Part shown: positions 48,108-56,845 of the stretch, in pieces | Layout: every line of letters starts with the position of its first letter | Numbering within the stretch: the stretch's first letter is position 1 | DNA from: an uncultured Micrococcaceae bacterium | Lineage (GTDB): Bacteria > Actinomycetota > Actinomycetes > Actinomycetales > Micrococcaceae | Assembly (NCBI GenBank): GCA_947502645.1 | Contig: CANNAD010000001.1 | Location: forward strand, 1,178,001-1,242,000 | Length of the DNA stretch: 64,000 nucleotides | Direction: 5' to 3' | Made by a program: the position numbers and the translations under genes | Notes under the pieces: model-generated | Told to the model about the DNA's origin: nothing | Databases searched by the model: none | The model's input: the letters and a program-made list of their open reading frames with translations, nothing else

Positions 48108-48785
48108 TTAGTGAGAGGTGACGGGTGGGCCGCGGAGTGGTGGTGCCACGAGGTATGGAGGGGTGGCCAGGGCCCTGTCAGTGGCCTTGATGCTCAGGCG
48201 GACCGTGGGGGTGATTGCCGTTGTCTTCAGCGGGCTGAACAGGGGCTTCAGCCACGCTAGCGTCGCATGGACGGCTTGCTCTCCACGGGTGATGACGACG
48301 GCGGTGACCAGTGTTGCCAGGACGTGCGCGGCGAACATGGCAGCGCCTATGCCGGTGCCCAGTCCGGCCGCTGTTCCGGCCGCTGTTCCGGCCGCTATTC
48401 CGGCTGCTGGGCCGGCGTCGAGTGCCTGGTGCTGAAGCGGAATCGTGTCCGTGGCGCAGGTGATTATGGCGTGGTGCGCGTGTGTTGCGGCTTCGCAGCG
48501 GGCTGTGGACGAGAGCATTCCGAACAGGTGATGAAATGCGACCTGCGCTGCGCCCAGAATCAGCGTCAGCGCTGGCAGGGGCAGCGTCCGTTTCGCCGCC
48601 ATGGTCACGGCGAGCATGGTCAGGGCTGCCAGCCCGACGACGATGGCCGGCTCGGGAAGCGACCCACCGCCGGTCACATGGGCAAGGGATGAGAGCGCGA
48701 TGATCACCACGGTAATCACGCTCGCGCGGAGCAGCCTTGCGTGACGCACGACCCCTCCTTTTCTATCGCTTGTAGAACTCGGCAC
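48108..48785 (-). CDS. Hypothetical membrane protein; start uncertain
   Basis: 225 aa ORF with several TM segments immediately downstream in orientation of rlmH and upstream of ycnI. Confidence 0.6.
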   Translation of the reverse strand: MPSSTSDRKGGVVRHARLLRASVITVVIIALSSLAHVTGGGSLPEPAIVVGLAALTMLAVTMAAKRTLPLPALTLILGAAQVAFHHLFGMLSSTARCEAATHAHHAIITCATDTIPLQHQALDAGPAAGIAAGTAAGTAAGLGTGIGAAMFAAHVLATLVTAVVITRGEQAVHATLAWLKPLFSPLKTTAITPTVRLSIKATDRALATPPYLVAPPLRGPPVTSH

Positions 48786-48951
48786 TCAGTCTAGGCTAGT
48801 TCGTTGCTGCTCGCCGGTTGGCTGGGTCGCGGACACTCGGAGGGTTTAGAACCTTGGGGGCTTTTGCGCGCTTCGTGCGTCTCGTGAGTTAAGTGCCCCG
48901 TGTGCGTTGTGGCTTGAGTGCACAGTTGCTGTGATCTTCAGCCCCATCTTG

Positions 48952-49019
48952 TCCGTCGAGTGCACAGTTGCTGTGACCTTGACAGCGGCAAGGTCACATT
49001 ATGTGTACGAAGTTTTGGC
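48952..49019. repeat. Dispersed hairpin repeat family 2, copy 2 (reverse orientation)
   Basis: CGTCGAGTGCACAG...TGTGACCTTGACAGCGGCAAGGTCACA...TGTGTACGAAGTTTTGG; partial duplicate GAGTGCACAGTTGCTGTGA at 48916-48934. Confidence 0.8.
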
Positions 49020-49475
49020 TTATTCGTGGTGGTAGGGGCGTCCGCTGGCGATCTCTTGGGCGCGATAGAGCTGTTCGATGACGATGAGGCGGACGAGTTG
49101 GTGGGGGAACACGAGTGGTGAGAGTGACCAGGTGAAGTCGGCTCGTTGGTGGACGGTGTCATCGACTCCGTACGCTCCGCCGATGATGAGCGTGATGTTC
49201 TTGGCGGAGTCGAGGGGTTGCTGGAGTGTCTGGGCGAGCTTGGGTGAGGTGATGGCTTTGCCGCGTTCGTCGAGCAGTATGAGGTAGTCGGTTCCGACTT
49301 TGGCGAGTAGTCTCTCTGATTCTTCTTTGCGGGCTGCGTCCCCTTCGCGTGAGGAGTGGGGGATGGGCTGCCAGCTGACGTCGAAGGGTTTTTTGAGGCG
49401 TTTTTCGTAGCGCGTTATGCCTTCTGATACCCATGACTCATGTTTTTTGCCGACGGTGAGGATGCGCAGTGCCAT
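49020..49475 (-). CDS. rlmH: 23S rRNA (pseudouridine1915-N3)-methyltransferase RlmH
   Basis: MALRILTVGKKHESWVSEGITRYEKRL; LIIGGAYGVDDTVHQRADFTWSLSPLVFPHQLVRLIVIEQLYRAQEI. Confidence 0.95.
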   Translation of the reverse strand: MALRILTVGKKHESWVSEGITRYEKRLKKPFDVSWQPIPHSSREGDAARKEESERLLAKVGTDYLILLDERGKAITSPKLAQTLQQPLDSAKNITLIIGGAYGVDDTVHQRADFTWSLSPLVFPHQLVRLIVIEQLYRAQEIASGRPYHHE

Positions 49476-49502
49476 GAGGTCATTCTCTCCTACACGGTGC
49501 GG

Positions 49503-50162
49503 TCAGTACGGTTCCGGCCACGCCATGTCTGCGATGATCCAGCCGCCATCGGTTGGTGTCAGGGTCATCTCCCACGTTGCACTTTCTGTGCCGTCTCCGG
49601 TGCTCGATACTTTTCTAGGCGCTTTGTAATATTTGTGTGGTTTTTGGACGAGTTTGGCTTCGCCGAATATGTTCCCGTGCTGATTGGTCCTCATGCTGGA
49701 GTATGTGAGCCGACTGTGGATCTCACCGCCTGTTGCCCAGTAATCATTCTTTGCCATGTATTCCGGAGTCTCCAAAAAGCGATTGCACATCTGGCAGCTA
49801 GTTTTTGCGAGCGGTGCGAGAACATCCGTGGACCGGGTGGCAATCGAGTAGTTCACTATGTCGAAGTAGTAGTCCACAAACGCCTTGAATCCTTCTTCGG
49901 TGTGTTCCTTCGCGACGGCTGGCATCTGTGGAATGGGGACATTCTCCGCGGGCCCTTCGGCGGAAGCGGCCTTGTACTTTGCCGAGGATGAGGCGGACGG
50001 TGTTGGCGTTGGTTCTGACACCGTGGTTTCGGTTTCAGGGCTTGCTGTCTGGGTTGTGCTGGTGGTTGTGGGTGTTGTTGCGCATCCGGTGAGCGAAAGG
50101 GCTGCGGCGAGGCAAATAGTTGTGAGGCGGTTGAGGTTGCGGGCATGGGGAGACTGGGGCAT
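49503..50162 (-). CDS. DUF6318-like lipoprotein
   Basis: ALSLTGCATT lipobox; AEGPAENVPIPQMPAVAKEHTEEGFKAFVDYYFDIVNYSIATRSTDVL. Confidence 0.75.
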   Translation of the reverse strand: MPQSPHARNLNRLTTICLAAALSLTGCATTPTTTSTTQTASPETETTVSEPTPTPSASSSAKYKAASAEGPAENVPIPQMPAVAKEHTEEGFKAFVDYYFDIVNYSIATRSTDVLAPLAKTSCQMCNRFLETPEYMAKNDYWATGGEIHSRLTYSSMRTNQHGNIFGEAKLVQKPHKYYKAPRKVSSTGDGTESATWEMTLTPTDGGWIIADMAWPEPY

Positions 50163-50225
50163 GACGTTCCTTGGTGGGGCGGCTGTGGTGGCCGATGTTT
50201 TGCTGGATGGTCGGGTGGGGTGTGG

Positions 50226-51194
50226 TTAGCAGCCCCAGTCTTCAGGGTTTTCGGCGCATGTTCCGTCGACTAGGCGGGATTCGGAGCGCCAGACGCTCAT
50301 GGTCACTGGTTCTGATGCCACTTGCGCTTGTCCTCGGATGGCTTGCCATGGTCCTCCTTCTACGGAGAATTCGCCTCGGAAGTATGTGGTGAGTTGGATG
50401 TTGTAGTCGCCTGTTTCTTGGTAGGCGTAGCTGGTGAAGGTGTGTTCGCCTAGGTCGGTTTCGTGAATGGCGATGCCGGCTTCTGGCATGGGGCCTCGTG
50501 TGGTGCCGTCGCCGTAGTTCCAGGTGTAGCTCACTGGCATGGCGCGAACTTCGACTGCTTTGTTGAGCAGAGTGATGTTGAATGTCTGGGTTTCTACTTC
50601 GGCGTAGAAGTTGTTGTGAGCTCGAATGAGTGTGTGTGGACGCGGTTGAACGCCAATATTTGCAGAGATGATGGTAAGTCTTTGGAAGTCCTCCAAAGTC
50701 ACTACAGGATCTTCATCTGGCCGGGGTAGCGCAGGGTCATGCGGTCCGACGCAGCGAGGGCTGCCTACTCTCTGAGCTGTTCTGGGATCTTGATCTGGCT
50801 TATTAAGAATGCGCCAGGTCTGAAGGAGCGACTCTCCGTCCTTACATGTTGGCGCGGAACCCAGACAAATTGGGTCAAGGTTGCTTTCTGCGTCGGAGCA
50901 GGCGATTTGGTCCCAGTAAATATAAAGTGGCGTCTCTGGATCACTCGGTTTTGGATCCGTCGGTGATCCCGGAGGGGTGCCTGGTAGTGGCAACGGGGCC
51001 GTTTCTATAGGAGGCTTCGCGTCAGGAGCGCAATGTCGGCCGCCCAGTTCCGTTGAGTCACCATCAAAATCGCCCTCAATTTTGCAGCGTGTTTCATCCG
51101 CGTTTGCGGCAGGCATGGCAAGGAATATGATAATGCAGGATAGCAGTACAAAGAAGGCAGTAAAGAATTTCTGGACTTTCCAAGGGGTAGTCAT
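50226..51194 (-). CDS. Secreted PKD-like domain protein
   Basis: Signal peptide; VSYTWNYGDGTTRGPMPEAG...DLGEHTFTSYAYQETGDYNIQL; Cys-rich. Confidence 0.75.
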   Translation of the reverse strand: MTTPWKVQKFFTAFFVLLSCIIIFLAMPAANADETRCKIEGDFDGDSTELGGRHCAPDAKPPIETAPLPLPGTPPGSPTDPKPSDPETPLYIYWDQIACSDAESNLDPICLGSAPTCKDGESLLQTWRILNKPDQDPRTAQRVGSPRCVGPHDPALPRPDEDPVVTLEDFQRLTIISANIGVQPRPHTLIRAHNNFYAEVETQTFNITLLNKAVEVRAMPVSYTWNYGDGTTRGPMPEAGIAIHETDLGEHTFTSYAYQETGDYNIQLTTYFRGEFSVEGGPWQAIRGQAQVASEPVTMSVWRSESRLVDGTCAENPEDWGC

Positions 51195-51826
51195 TTCGAC
51201 GATCCCATGTCTACCACGATCCAGCCATTTGCAGCTGCCTTAAAAAACATCTGCCACTTAATGCCCCAATTGGCATCGTTGGCCGAGCGATCCGTCTTGG
51301 AGTCATGGTTTATGAATGATTTCTGATTGAATTTGACCTGCCCGTATTTGTAACCCATCGGTCGCTCTGACATGTCAACATAAACAAGATCCAGATTTGT
51401 CTCACCACCGACTCGCCATGCCCCAGCGGCATGGTCGGTCTGAATGTCGTAGACAATTTGGCTGCAAGTGCCACAAAGCGGATTTGTGTACTGGCTAAGC
51501 AGATCTGTGGATTGTGATTCATACGAATAGTCGATCAGATCATAGTAGTACTCAATGAACGCCTTCAGGCCCTCCTCCGTGTGCTCTTTCGCGATCGCTG
51601 GCATCTCAGGGACAGGCACATTCTCGGCGGGTCCGTCAGCAGATGCCGGCTTGTAAGTCGGGGTTGGTGTCGGGGTGGCCGTTGCGGGGGCGGGTCCCGA
51701 GTCAGGCCCAGGACTGCTCATATCTGCCGAGGGAGATCCTGCGCATCCTGCTACTAGTAGCAGGGAGGAGAGGGCCAGTGCACTGGTCCGGAGCAGGCTG
51801 GAGTTCTTCAGGGGAAGGCGAGACAT
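51191..51826 (-). CDS. DUF6318-like lipoprotein (paralogue of 49503..50162)
   Basis: LLLVAGCAGSP lipobox; ADGPAENVPVPEMPAIAKEHTEEGLKAFIEYYYDLIDYSYESQSTDLL; overlaps PKD gene by 4 bp. Confidence 0.75.
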   Translation of the reverse strand: MSRLPLKNSSLLRTSALALSSLLLVAGCAGSPSADMSSPGPDSGPAPATATPTPTPTYKPASADGPAENVPVPEMPAIAKEHTEEGLKAFIEYYYDLIDYSYESQSTDLLSQYTNPLCGTCSQIVYDIQTDHAAGAWRVGGETNLDLVYVDMSERPMGYKYGQVKFNQKSFINHDSKTDRSANDANWGIKWQMFFKAAANGWIVVDMGSSK

Positions 51827-51932
51827 TGAAGTTCCTGGGTCTGTGAGAACGATTGTTATCTGAGCAGTTCAGATTCACAGTACCGAACATCTGGTCCCCG
51901 TGCGCAAAGTTATCCACATCCATGAGCTGCAG

Positions 51933-52265
51933 TCAGCCCGGCCGCGTACCGCTCTCCAGCCGATCAAAGACGGATTCGAGAATGGTGATCTTTTCCTCGG
52001 CGAAGAGCACTTCGGGACCGGCGGGTGCCAGACTATTGAATGGTGATTCGTAGAGCTGGCCGACTTCCATGACTCCGTTGCGGGTGAGGTGCTCAACGAT
52101 CAGGTTGATGAAGTTCAGTTGCGCAGCATTGAACGTGTTGCCGGTGATGAACTCGTCATGGATTCCCGTACGGCTTCGGGTTTCAACCCGACCAGTGATC
52201 GCACAAAGTATCCAAGTTCGCCCGATGATGCTCGCTCAAGGTCCTCGCGTGATCCAGCTCCGCTT
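51933..52265 (-). pseudogene. Relic of HsdR/EcoEI_R-type restriction/helicase C-terminus
   Basis: Minus-strand SREDLERASSGELGYFVRSLVGLKPEAVRES / (frameshift ~52155-52165) / DEFITGNTFNAAQLNFINLIVEHLTRNGVMEVGQLYESPFNSLAPAGPEVLFAEEKITILESVFDRLESGTRPG*. Confidence 0.75.
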
Positions 52266-52351
52266 TCCAGGAGGAGACCTTCGAGTCCAAGGAACCCAAC
52301 CGCCCGTGGGATAGTTGAACGAACACCATTTCTTCGACTCGAGGACCCTCT

Positions 52352-52813
52352 ATGTCTCCCCGCAAACTGTTCCGCGCCGTCGCCTTCGCTGAGGCGGTGA
52401 CGTGGACGCTGCTGCTGGTCGGCCTGTTCCTGAAGTACGTCACGGAGACCACGGAGATCGGCGTCCGCATTGGCGGCGGTATCCACGGGTTCGTGTTCCT
52501 CTGCTACGTGGTTGTCACCGTGTTCACCTGGGTCAATCAGAAGTGGCCGGCGAAGACCGGTGTGATCGCCGTCGTCTCCGCCGTCATCCCCTATGCCACT
52601 ATCCCTGTGGAGAAATCCCTGGATCACCGGGGAATGCTCGACGGCGGTTGGCGCCTCGCTGCCGGGGGAGAGGAACCGCACGGTTTCGTTGAGAAGGTTC
52701 AGGCGTGGGTACTTCGCCATCTGCTGTTGGCGGTGGTTATCGCCGTCGTCGCGGTCGCGGTTGTCTTCAGTGTCCTGCTGATGCTTGGCCCTCCCGGTGA
52801 GTGGTTCAGCTAA
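52352..52813 (+). CDS. DUF3817 domain-containing membrane protein
   Basis: 153 aa; FRAVAFAEAVTWTLLLVGLFLKYVTETTEIGVRIGGGIHGFVFLCYVVV. Confidence 0.88.
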   Translation: MSPRKLFRAVAFAEAVTWTLLLVGLFLKYVTETTEIGVRIGGGIHGFVFLCYVVVTVFTWVNQKWPAKTGVIAVVSAVIPYATIPVEKSLDHRGMLDGGWRLAAGGEEPHGFVEKVQAWVLRHLLLAVVIAVVAVAVVFSVLLMLGPPGEWFS

Positions 52814-52880
52814 CAGCCAGAATGGGTAGCGACGCGCAACCTGGTGTGCCTACGGTGGAGACCCCGACGGAAGGAATCCC

Positions 52881-53531
52881 ATGTCCCGCATCGCCATTAT
52901 CGGAGGCCACGGAAAAGTTGGCCTGAAACTCGCCCCGCTTCTTATTGCCCAGGGCCACAGCGTCAGCGCCGTCATTCGCAATCCGGATCAGACGCAGGAC
53001 GTCGAGAGTGCCGGAGCGCAGGCATTGATAGCCGACGTTGAGAAGCTGGACAAAGCCGGGATCGCTGAGGCCCTCGGAGGCCACGACGCGGTCGTCTGGT
53101 CCGCAGGTGCCGGAGGTGGAAGCCCCGAGCGCACTTGGTCCGTAGACCGCGACGCCGCCATCCGCACTATTGACGCCGCGCAGGACGCCAAGGCTCAGCG
53201 CTTCGTCATGGTCTCGTACTTTGGTGCAGGCAAGGATCACGGAGTCCCAGAGGACAACGACTTCTACGCCTACGCGGAATCGAAAGCACAGGCTGACGAG
53301 CACCTCCGCGGAACGAACCTTGACTGGACGATCCTCGGGCCGAGCGCGCTCACGGACGATGCCGGGACCGGGAAAATCGAAATGGGCGACGGCGTCGAAG
53401 GCGGCCAGGTGTCACGCGACGACGTCGCACAGGTCGCCGCTGCAGTACTGGACAACCCGGAGACCAAGGGCAAGTTCCTCGAGTTCAACAACGGAGATAC
53501 GCCCATCGCGGAGGCGCTCAAGGCCAGCTAA
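52881..53531 (+). CDS. NAD(P)H-binding SDR-type protein (NmrA-like)
   Basis: MSRIAIIGGHGKVGLKLAPLLIAQGHSVSAVIRNPDQ; VSYFGAG. Confidence 0.9.
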   Translation: MSRIAIIGGHGKVGLKLAPLLIAQGHSVSAVIRNPDQTQDVESAGAQALIADVEKLDKAGIAEALGGHDAVVWSAGAGGGSPERTWSVDRDAAIRTIDAAQDAKAQRFVMVSYFGAGKDHGVPEDNDFYAYAESKAQADEHLRGTNLDWTILGPSALTDDAGTGKIEMGDGVEGGQVSRDDVAQVAAAVLDNPETKGKFLEFNNGDTPIAEALKAS

Positions 53532-53605
53532 CCGGAGGCGGAGTTACGGCCTGTGACAGGGGCCGTTTCATTACCGACGGAATATGGTGTGAACTGAGTC
53601 TGCAA

Positions 53606-53697
53606 CCATCCCGAGCGGCTGAGAGATCTGGCTCCACGACGCCGCAGCAACCCTGGCCGAGAAATCTGGCGCAGGGTGCTACTGCCAGGACCGATGG
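53606..53697 (+). ncRNA. SAM-clan riboswitch (SAM-I or SAM-I/IV-variant-like)
   Basis: P1 CCATC/GATGG; P2 GCGGC/GCCGC around TGAGAGATCTGGCTCC; AGCAACC; P3 CCCTG/CAGGG; GGGTGCTACTGCCAG with CTGGC/GCCAG pseudoknot potential; 13 nt before GTG start. Confidence 0.82.
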
Positions 53698-53710
53698 AGA
53701 GGACGTTCCC

Positions 53711-54238
53711 GTGCCTGATGAAACCCGATTCGCGATGACTGATCAACGCACTTTCAAGGAAGTCGTGGGCCATTTTGGTACCGGCGTCACGATCATTACC
53801 GCGATGGGTCCAGACGGCCCTCTCGGGTTCACCTGCCAGTCATTCGCGTCCTTGTCGCTCCAGCCACCATTGATCACGTTCAGCCCGTCCCGCGCGTCGA
53901 ATTCCTGGCCGCGCATTCGGGCGGCTGGACGATTCACGGTGAACATACTTTCCGCGGGAAACGAGCCGTTGTCGAATCAGTTTGCCCGTTCCGGCGGGGA
54001 CAAGTTCGCTGGCGTGGAATGGACCGATGGTCCGAACGGATCGCCGAGACTGCCCGGCACGCTCGCCTCGATCGACTGTGACCTCCACGCAGAGTACGAC
54101 GGCGGCGACCACACCATCGTCGTCGGTGCCGTTCGGGACCTGGAGGTCCACCACTCTGGAGAACCGCTGCTGTTCTACAGGGGCCGGTACCTGCGTCCGA
54201 CGTCGGGATCCCCGGCTTCGGACTGGCGTCACCCTTAG
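53711..54238 (+). CDS. Flavin reductase-like family protein
   Basis: FKEVVGHFGTGVTIITAMGPDGPLGFTCQSFASLSLQPPLITFSPSRASNSWPRIRAAGRFTVNIL. Confidence 0.92.
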   Translation: MPDETRFAMTDQRTFKEVVGHFGTGVTIITAMGPDGPLGFTCQSFASLSLQPPLITFSPSRASNSWPRIRAAGRFTVNILSAGNEPLSNQFARSGGDKFAGVEWTDGPNGSPRLPGTLASIDCDLHAEYDGGDHTIVVGAVRDLEVHHSGEPLLFYRGRYLRPTSGSPASDWRHP

Positions 54239-54260
54239 GGGTGCGGCTTCAGCAGGAGTT

Positions 54261-54308
54261 CACCTCTACCGTCTTGTGTCATTGCGTTGACACAAGACGG
54301 TAGAGGTG
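54261..54308. repeat. Perfect 21-bp inverted repeat, 6-nt loop
   Basis: CACCTCTACCGTCTTGTGTCA-TTGCGT-TGACACAAGACGGTAGAGGTG. Confidence 0.95.
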
Positions 54309-54332
54309 CTTGTATCAATCAGGCGATACAAG
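54309..54332. promoter_or_regulatory. Candidate operator CTTGTATC-N8-GATACAAG
   Basis: 8-bp perfect arms; overlaps TGTATC (possible -10) 18 nt from TTGACA at 54287-54292. Confidence 0.6.
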
Positions 54333-54362
54333 ATTCTCTTACTGGTGAGGCGGAAGAAATTC

Positions 54363-55406
54363 ATGGGACGAATAGCACTAGTCGTGGTCATAGCGGCTGT
54401 AGCCCTGCTTGTCTTCGTCTTGGTAGCACTGCTGCGCAAAGTCCCACACGGTTCTAGTGGCGTGGCACTACAAATGGAGAAATTGCCCAGCGCTGACCGC
54501 GCAGTCGTGACGCCGTTGATTCAGAGTGAATGGAAGCGGATGTCTTCCGCGCTCGTCGTGGGGTTTGCCGCTGCGGTCATAGTCTGGCAATTGGGCGGAA
54601 TCTGGGCCAGCCTTTACGGACTGCCGTATGCGCTCGCTGGCATGGTCGGTGCCGTGGTCGGCCTGTGTGTGATGAACGCATGGCCGCCGACCAGCTGGCC
54701 CAGCGATGAACGCAAGGCGCGAGTTGCGGAGATTGCACCCCGAGGCGCCACAAGCTTCGGTAAACAATGGATCTTCGTTTTACCTCTGGGTGCCGCCGTC
54801 GCACTGGTACTAGGTCTGATTCTCACGGGCCTCTATTCCTCGACGGATGAGAACGGATTACACCGCGTCTTCTCGCGTCGCCGCCTCGCAGGATGGGGAG
54901 TTGAGAATGGGCAGGTTGTCGATGTGCAGTACACAATTTCCGCTAGCAGTCCTTTCCCCGGCTGGTATTACGGAGTACCACTTATCGTTGGCACAATACT
55001 GTTCATTGCGGTCGTCTATTGGAACCTTCGACGGGCGGCTTTAGCGCCGAGACCCACAGATATAAACCTGTTCGCAATTGACGCTTCGTTGAGAACACTG
55101 CGTACACGCTTCACCATGGCGGCATCCAGTGCGGCGCTCGGTCTGTATATCGCGGGTGTTGGTGTGATGACTGGGATTACCCTTCGAAGCGCGCATCTGG
55201 AGCCCGTACCTACTGCTGAACTGGACGTTATTCCCCGGTATGCAGCAGTTGAACCTGGTCATACGTTTGCAGTGGTGCTCACCGTTGCGTCGCTGGCCAT
55301 CGCCGTCGCCGCGATGACGCTTCTGTTCCGCGCTGTTGCTGCAGTTCTCGAGGCCGTGTCTGCGGCCCGCGTCGAATCTGCGCGAGTTCGTGACGAGGCG
55401 CATTGA
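54363..55406 (+). CDS. DUF1648-like multi-TM membrane protein; start uncertain
   Basis: ORF 54306..55406; MGRIALVVVIAAVALLVFVLVALLRKVPHG; several TM segments. Confidence 0.7.
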   Translation: MGRIALVVVIAAVALLVFVLVALLRKVPHGSSGVALQMEKLPSADRAVVTPLIQSEWKRMSSALVVGFAAAVIVWQLGGIWASLYGLPYALAGMVGAVVGLCVMNAWPPTSWPSDERKARVAEIAPRGATSFGKQWIFVLPLGAAVALVLGLILTGLYSSTDENGLHRVFSRRRLAGWGVENGQVVDVQYTISASSPFPGWYYGVPLIVGTILFIAVVYWNLRRAALAPRPTDINLFAIDASLRTLRTRFTMAASSAALGLYIAGVGVMTGITLRSAHLEPVPTAELDVIPRYAAVEPGHTFAVVLTVASLAIAVAAMTLLFRAVAAVLEAVSAARVESARVRDEAH

Positions 55407-55774
55407 TTACCGTCGATCCGGCATCGCCCACGTCCCCTGCCGAGCAGATACGCTCCCAGCTGGCTGCCCTGATCCGGCTCGGGGAGCTTGTCGCAGACGC
55501 TCGAATGCCTACCATCAGGCAGTTGGCTGCGGACCTACGCGTCGCCGCTGGCACTGTGGCCAAGGCCTACAAGGAACTGGAAAATGCTGGTTTGATCCGG
55601 ACGGGGCGCGCCGCCGGAACCCGGGTGAACGTAGGCCAAGCGACAGGGGAACCAGTGCTGGGTGGAGCAAACCATTTCATGCGCGCCGCACACCAATCCG
55701 GGCTAAGCCTTCAGGAGGCCCAGGAGATCCTCGCCGCCGCATGGGACGCAGACGCAACGGGCCGGATTCCCTAA
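55403..55774 (+). CDS. GntR family regulator, YtrA-like subfamily
   Basis: TTG start overlapping upstream stop; SPAEQIRSQLAALIRLGELVADARMPTIRQLAADLRVAAGTVAKAYKELENAGLIRTGRAAGTRV. Confidence 0.88.
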   Translation: MITVDPASPTSPAEQIRSQLAALIRLGELVADARMPTIRQLAADLRVAAGTVAKAYKELENAGLIRTGRAAGTRVNVGQATGEPVLGGANHFMRAAHQSGLSLQEAQEILAAAWDADATGRIP

Positions 55775-55824
55775 TCAGCGCATCCGTGAGTCGGGAAGCA
55801 GCCGGCATCCCGTATGTTTAACTG

Positions 55825-56196
55825 GTGGTTACGCGACGTGAGGCAGCTCAGATCCTTGATATTCCGCTGGAAATGGCTCACCGTCACGGTATCCCTGCCA
55901 GGTTGTCAGACGCCGAGTTGTCGGAGCTCTTGGACAATCCACCGGCCTGGCTCGTGCAGTCCAAGGAAAATCGCACGGGCAAGCGGCCTGTGTGGGTCCA
56001 GCTGACCTGTGCGGTGTGCGGGTTCTCGGAAGCAGTGCGCCCGAAGAAGTGGTGGCCGCCGTTCACATACGTCTGCTGTGACCACCACGCCCACGAGGAA
56101 ATCCCGCAGGCAATGCCGGGTCTGGTTCGCAGCGAGTACGAAGGGATTGGCAGCCGGTTCGTCGGCATCGCTGATGTAGAAGTTCCCGTTTCCTGA
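55825..56196 (+). CDS. Conserved hypothetical protein with Cys-pair motifs
   Basis: 123 aa; EAAQILDIPLEMAHRHGIPARLSDAELSELLDNPPAWL; TCAVCGF...YVCCDHH. Confidence 0.6.
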   Translation: MVTRREAAQILDIPLEMAHRHGIPARLSDAELSELLDNPPAWLVQSKENRTGKRPVWVQLTCAVCGFSEAVRPKKWWPPFTYVCCDHHAHEEIPQAMPGLVRSEYEGIGSRFVGIADVEVPVS

Positions 56197-56562
56197 CAGT
56201 CGACGCGCGGCCCTGACCAGCGGCACAAAATGAAATTCCCGATTTCGTCAGCGGACGCAACATCGCCGAGGGTTTTCTCGAACAACGCATCGATGTCTTA
56301 AACCGCCTAGCTTTGGGCGTGTGCGGGTAAATGACACGCCGCTGTAAAGACTTTTGCCAGACATTGTTTCCTTACGCAACACTCCACCAACTACGAGACT
56401 GGATTCCCCTTGCGGGACGGTGTTGCATCTTTACGACGACGACGACGACGACATCGGCAACATTCATCTGTGTCGACAATTTGTAGGCCGTTGAATCTAA
56501 GGGGCCTACTACCATCGGCGAAGACTTGTTGGAGAATCACTCATACATGCAAGTATGTATCC

Positions 56563-56845
56563 ATGAAGATTCGATACCCTAGACCGCTAGCACCCTGCGA
56601 TTTAGTTGGCGTTACTGCGCCGTCGACAGGTGTGCCAGGGGCTCTTACACGGCGTCTGAATTTTGCCGTACAGCAATTGCGTGACCGCGGTTTTGCGGTG
56701 GACATGGGTGACTGCGTGGACGGGTCCACTCACATCAGCGCACCCGCTCAACAACGAGCCGGTGAGCTAATGAGAATGCTTTTGGATCCCACGATCAAGG
56801 CCATTGTGCCCCCATGGGGAGGGGAAACCGCCATCGACCTTGTTC
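56563..56845 (+). pseudogene. S66 (LD-carboxypeptidase/MccF-like) peptidase, truncated by IS
   Basis: MKIRYPRPLAPCDLVGVTAPSTGVPGALTRRLNFAVQQLRDRGFAVDMGDCV...KAIVPPWGGETAIDLVRL then IS end. Confidence 0.8.

Noticed and set aside
48340-48420. GGCCGCTGTTCC repeats
   Set aside because: Encode the AAGIAAGTAAGTAAG low-complexity run inside a membrane protein ORF; explained as coding slippage
56431-56452. (ACG)n microsatellite
   Set aside because: Short triplet repeat in non-coding sequence near the truncated peptidase; no associated structure or gene
56540-56563. ATACATGCAAGTATGTAT inverted repeat before the truncated S66 gene
   Set aside because: Short arms and the downstream gene is already inactive; no regulator in context
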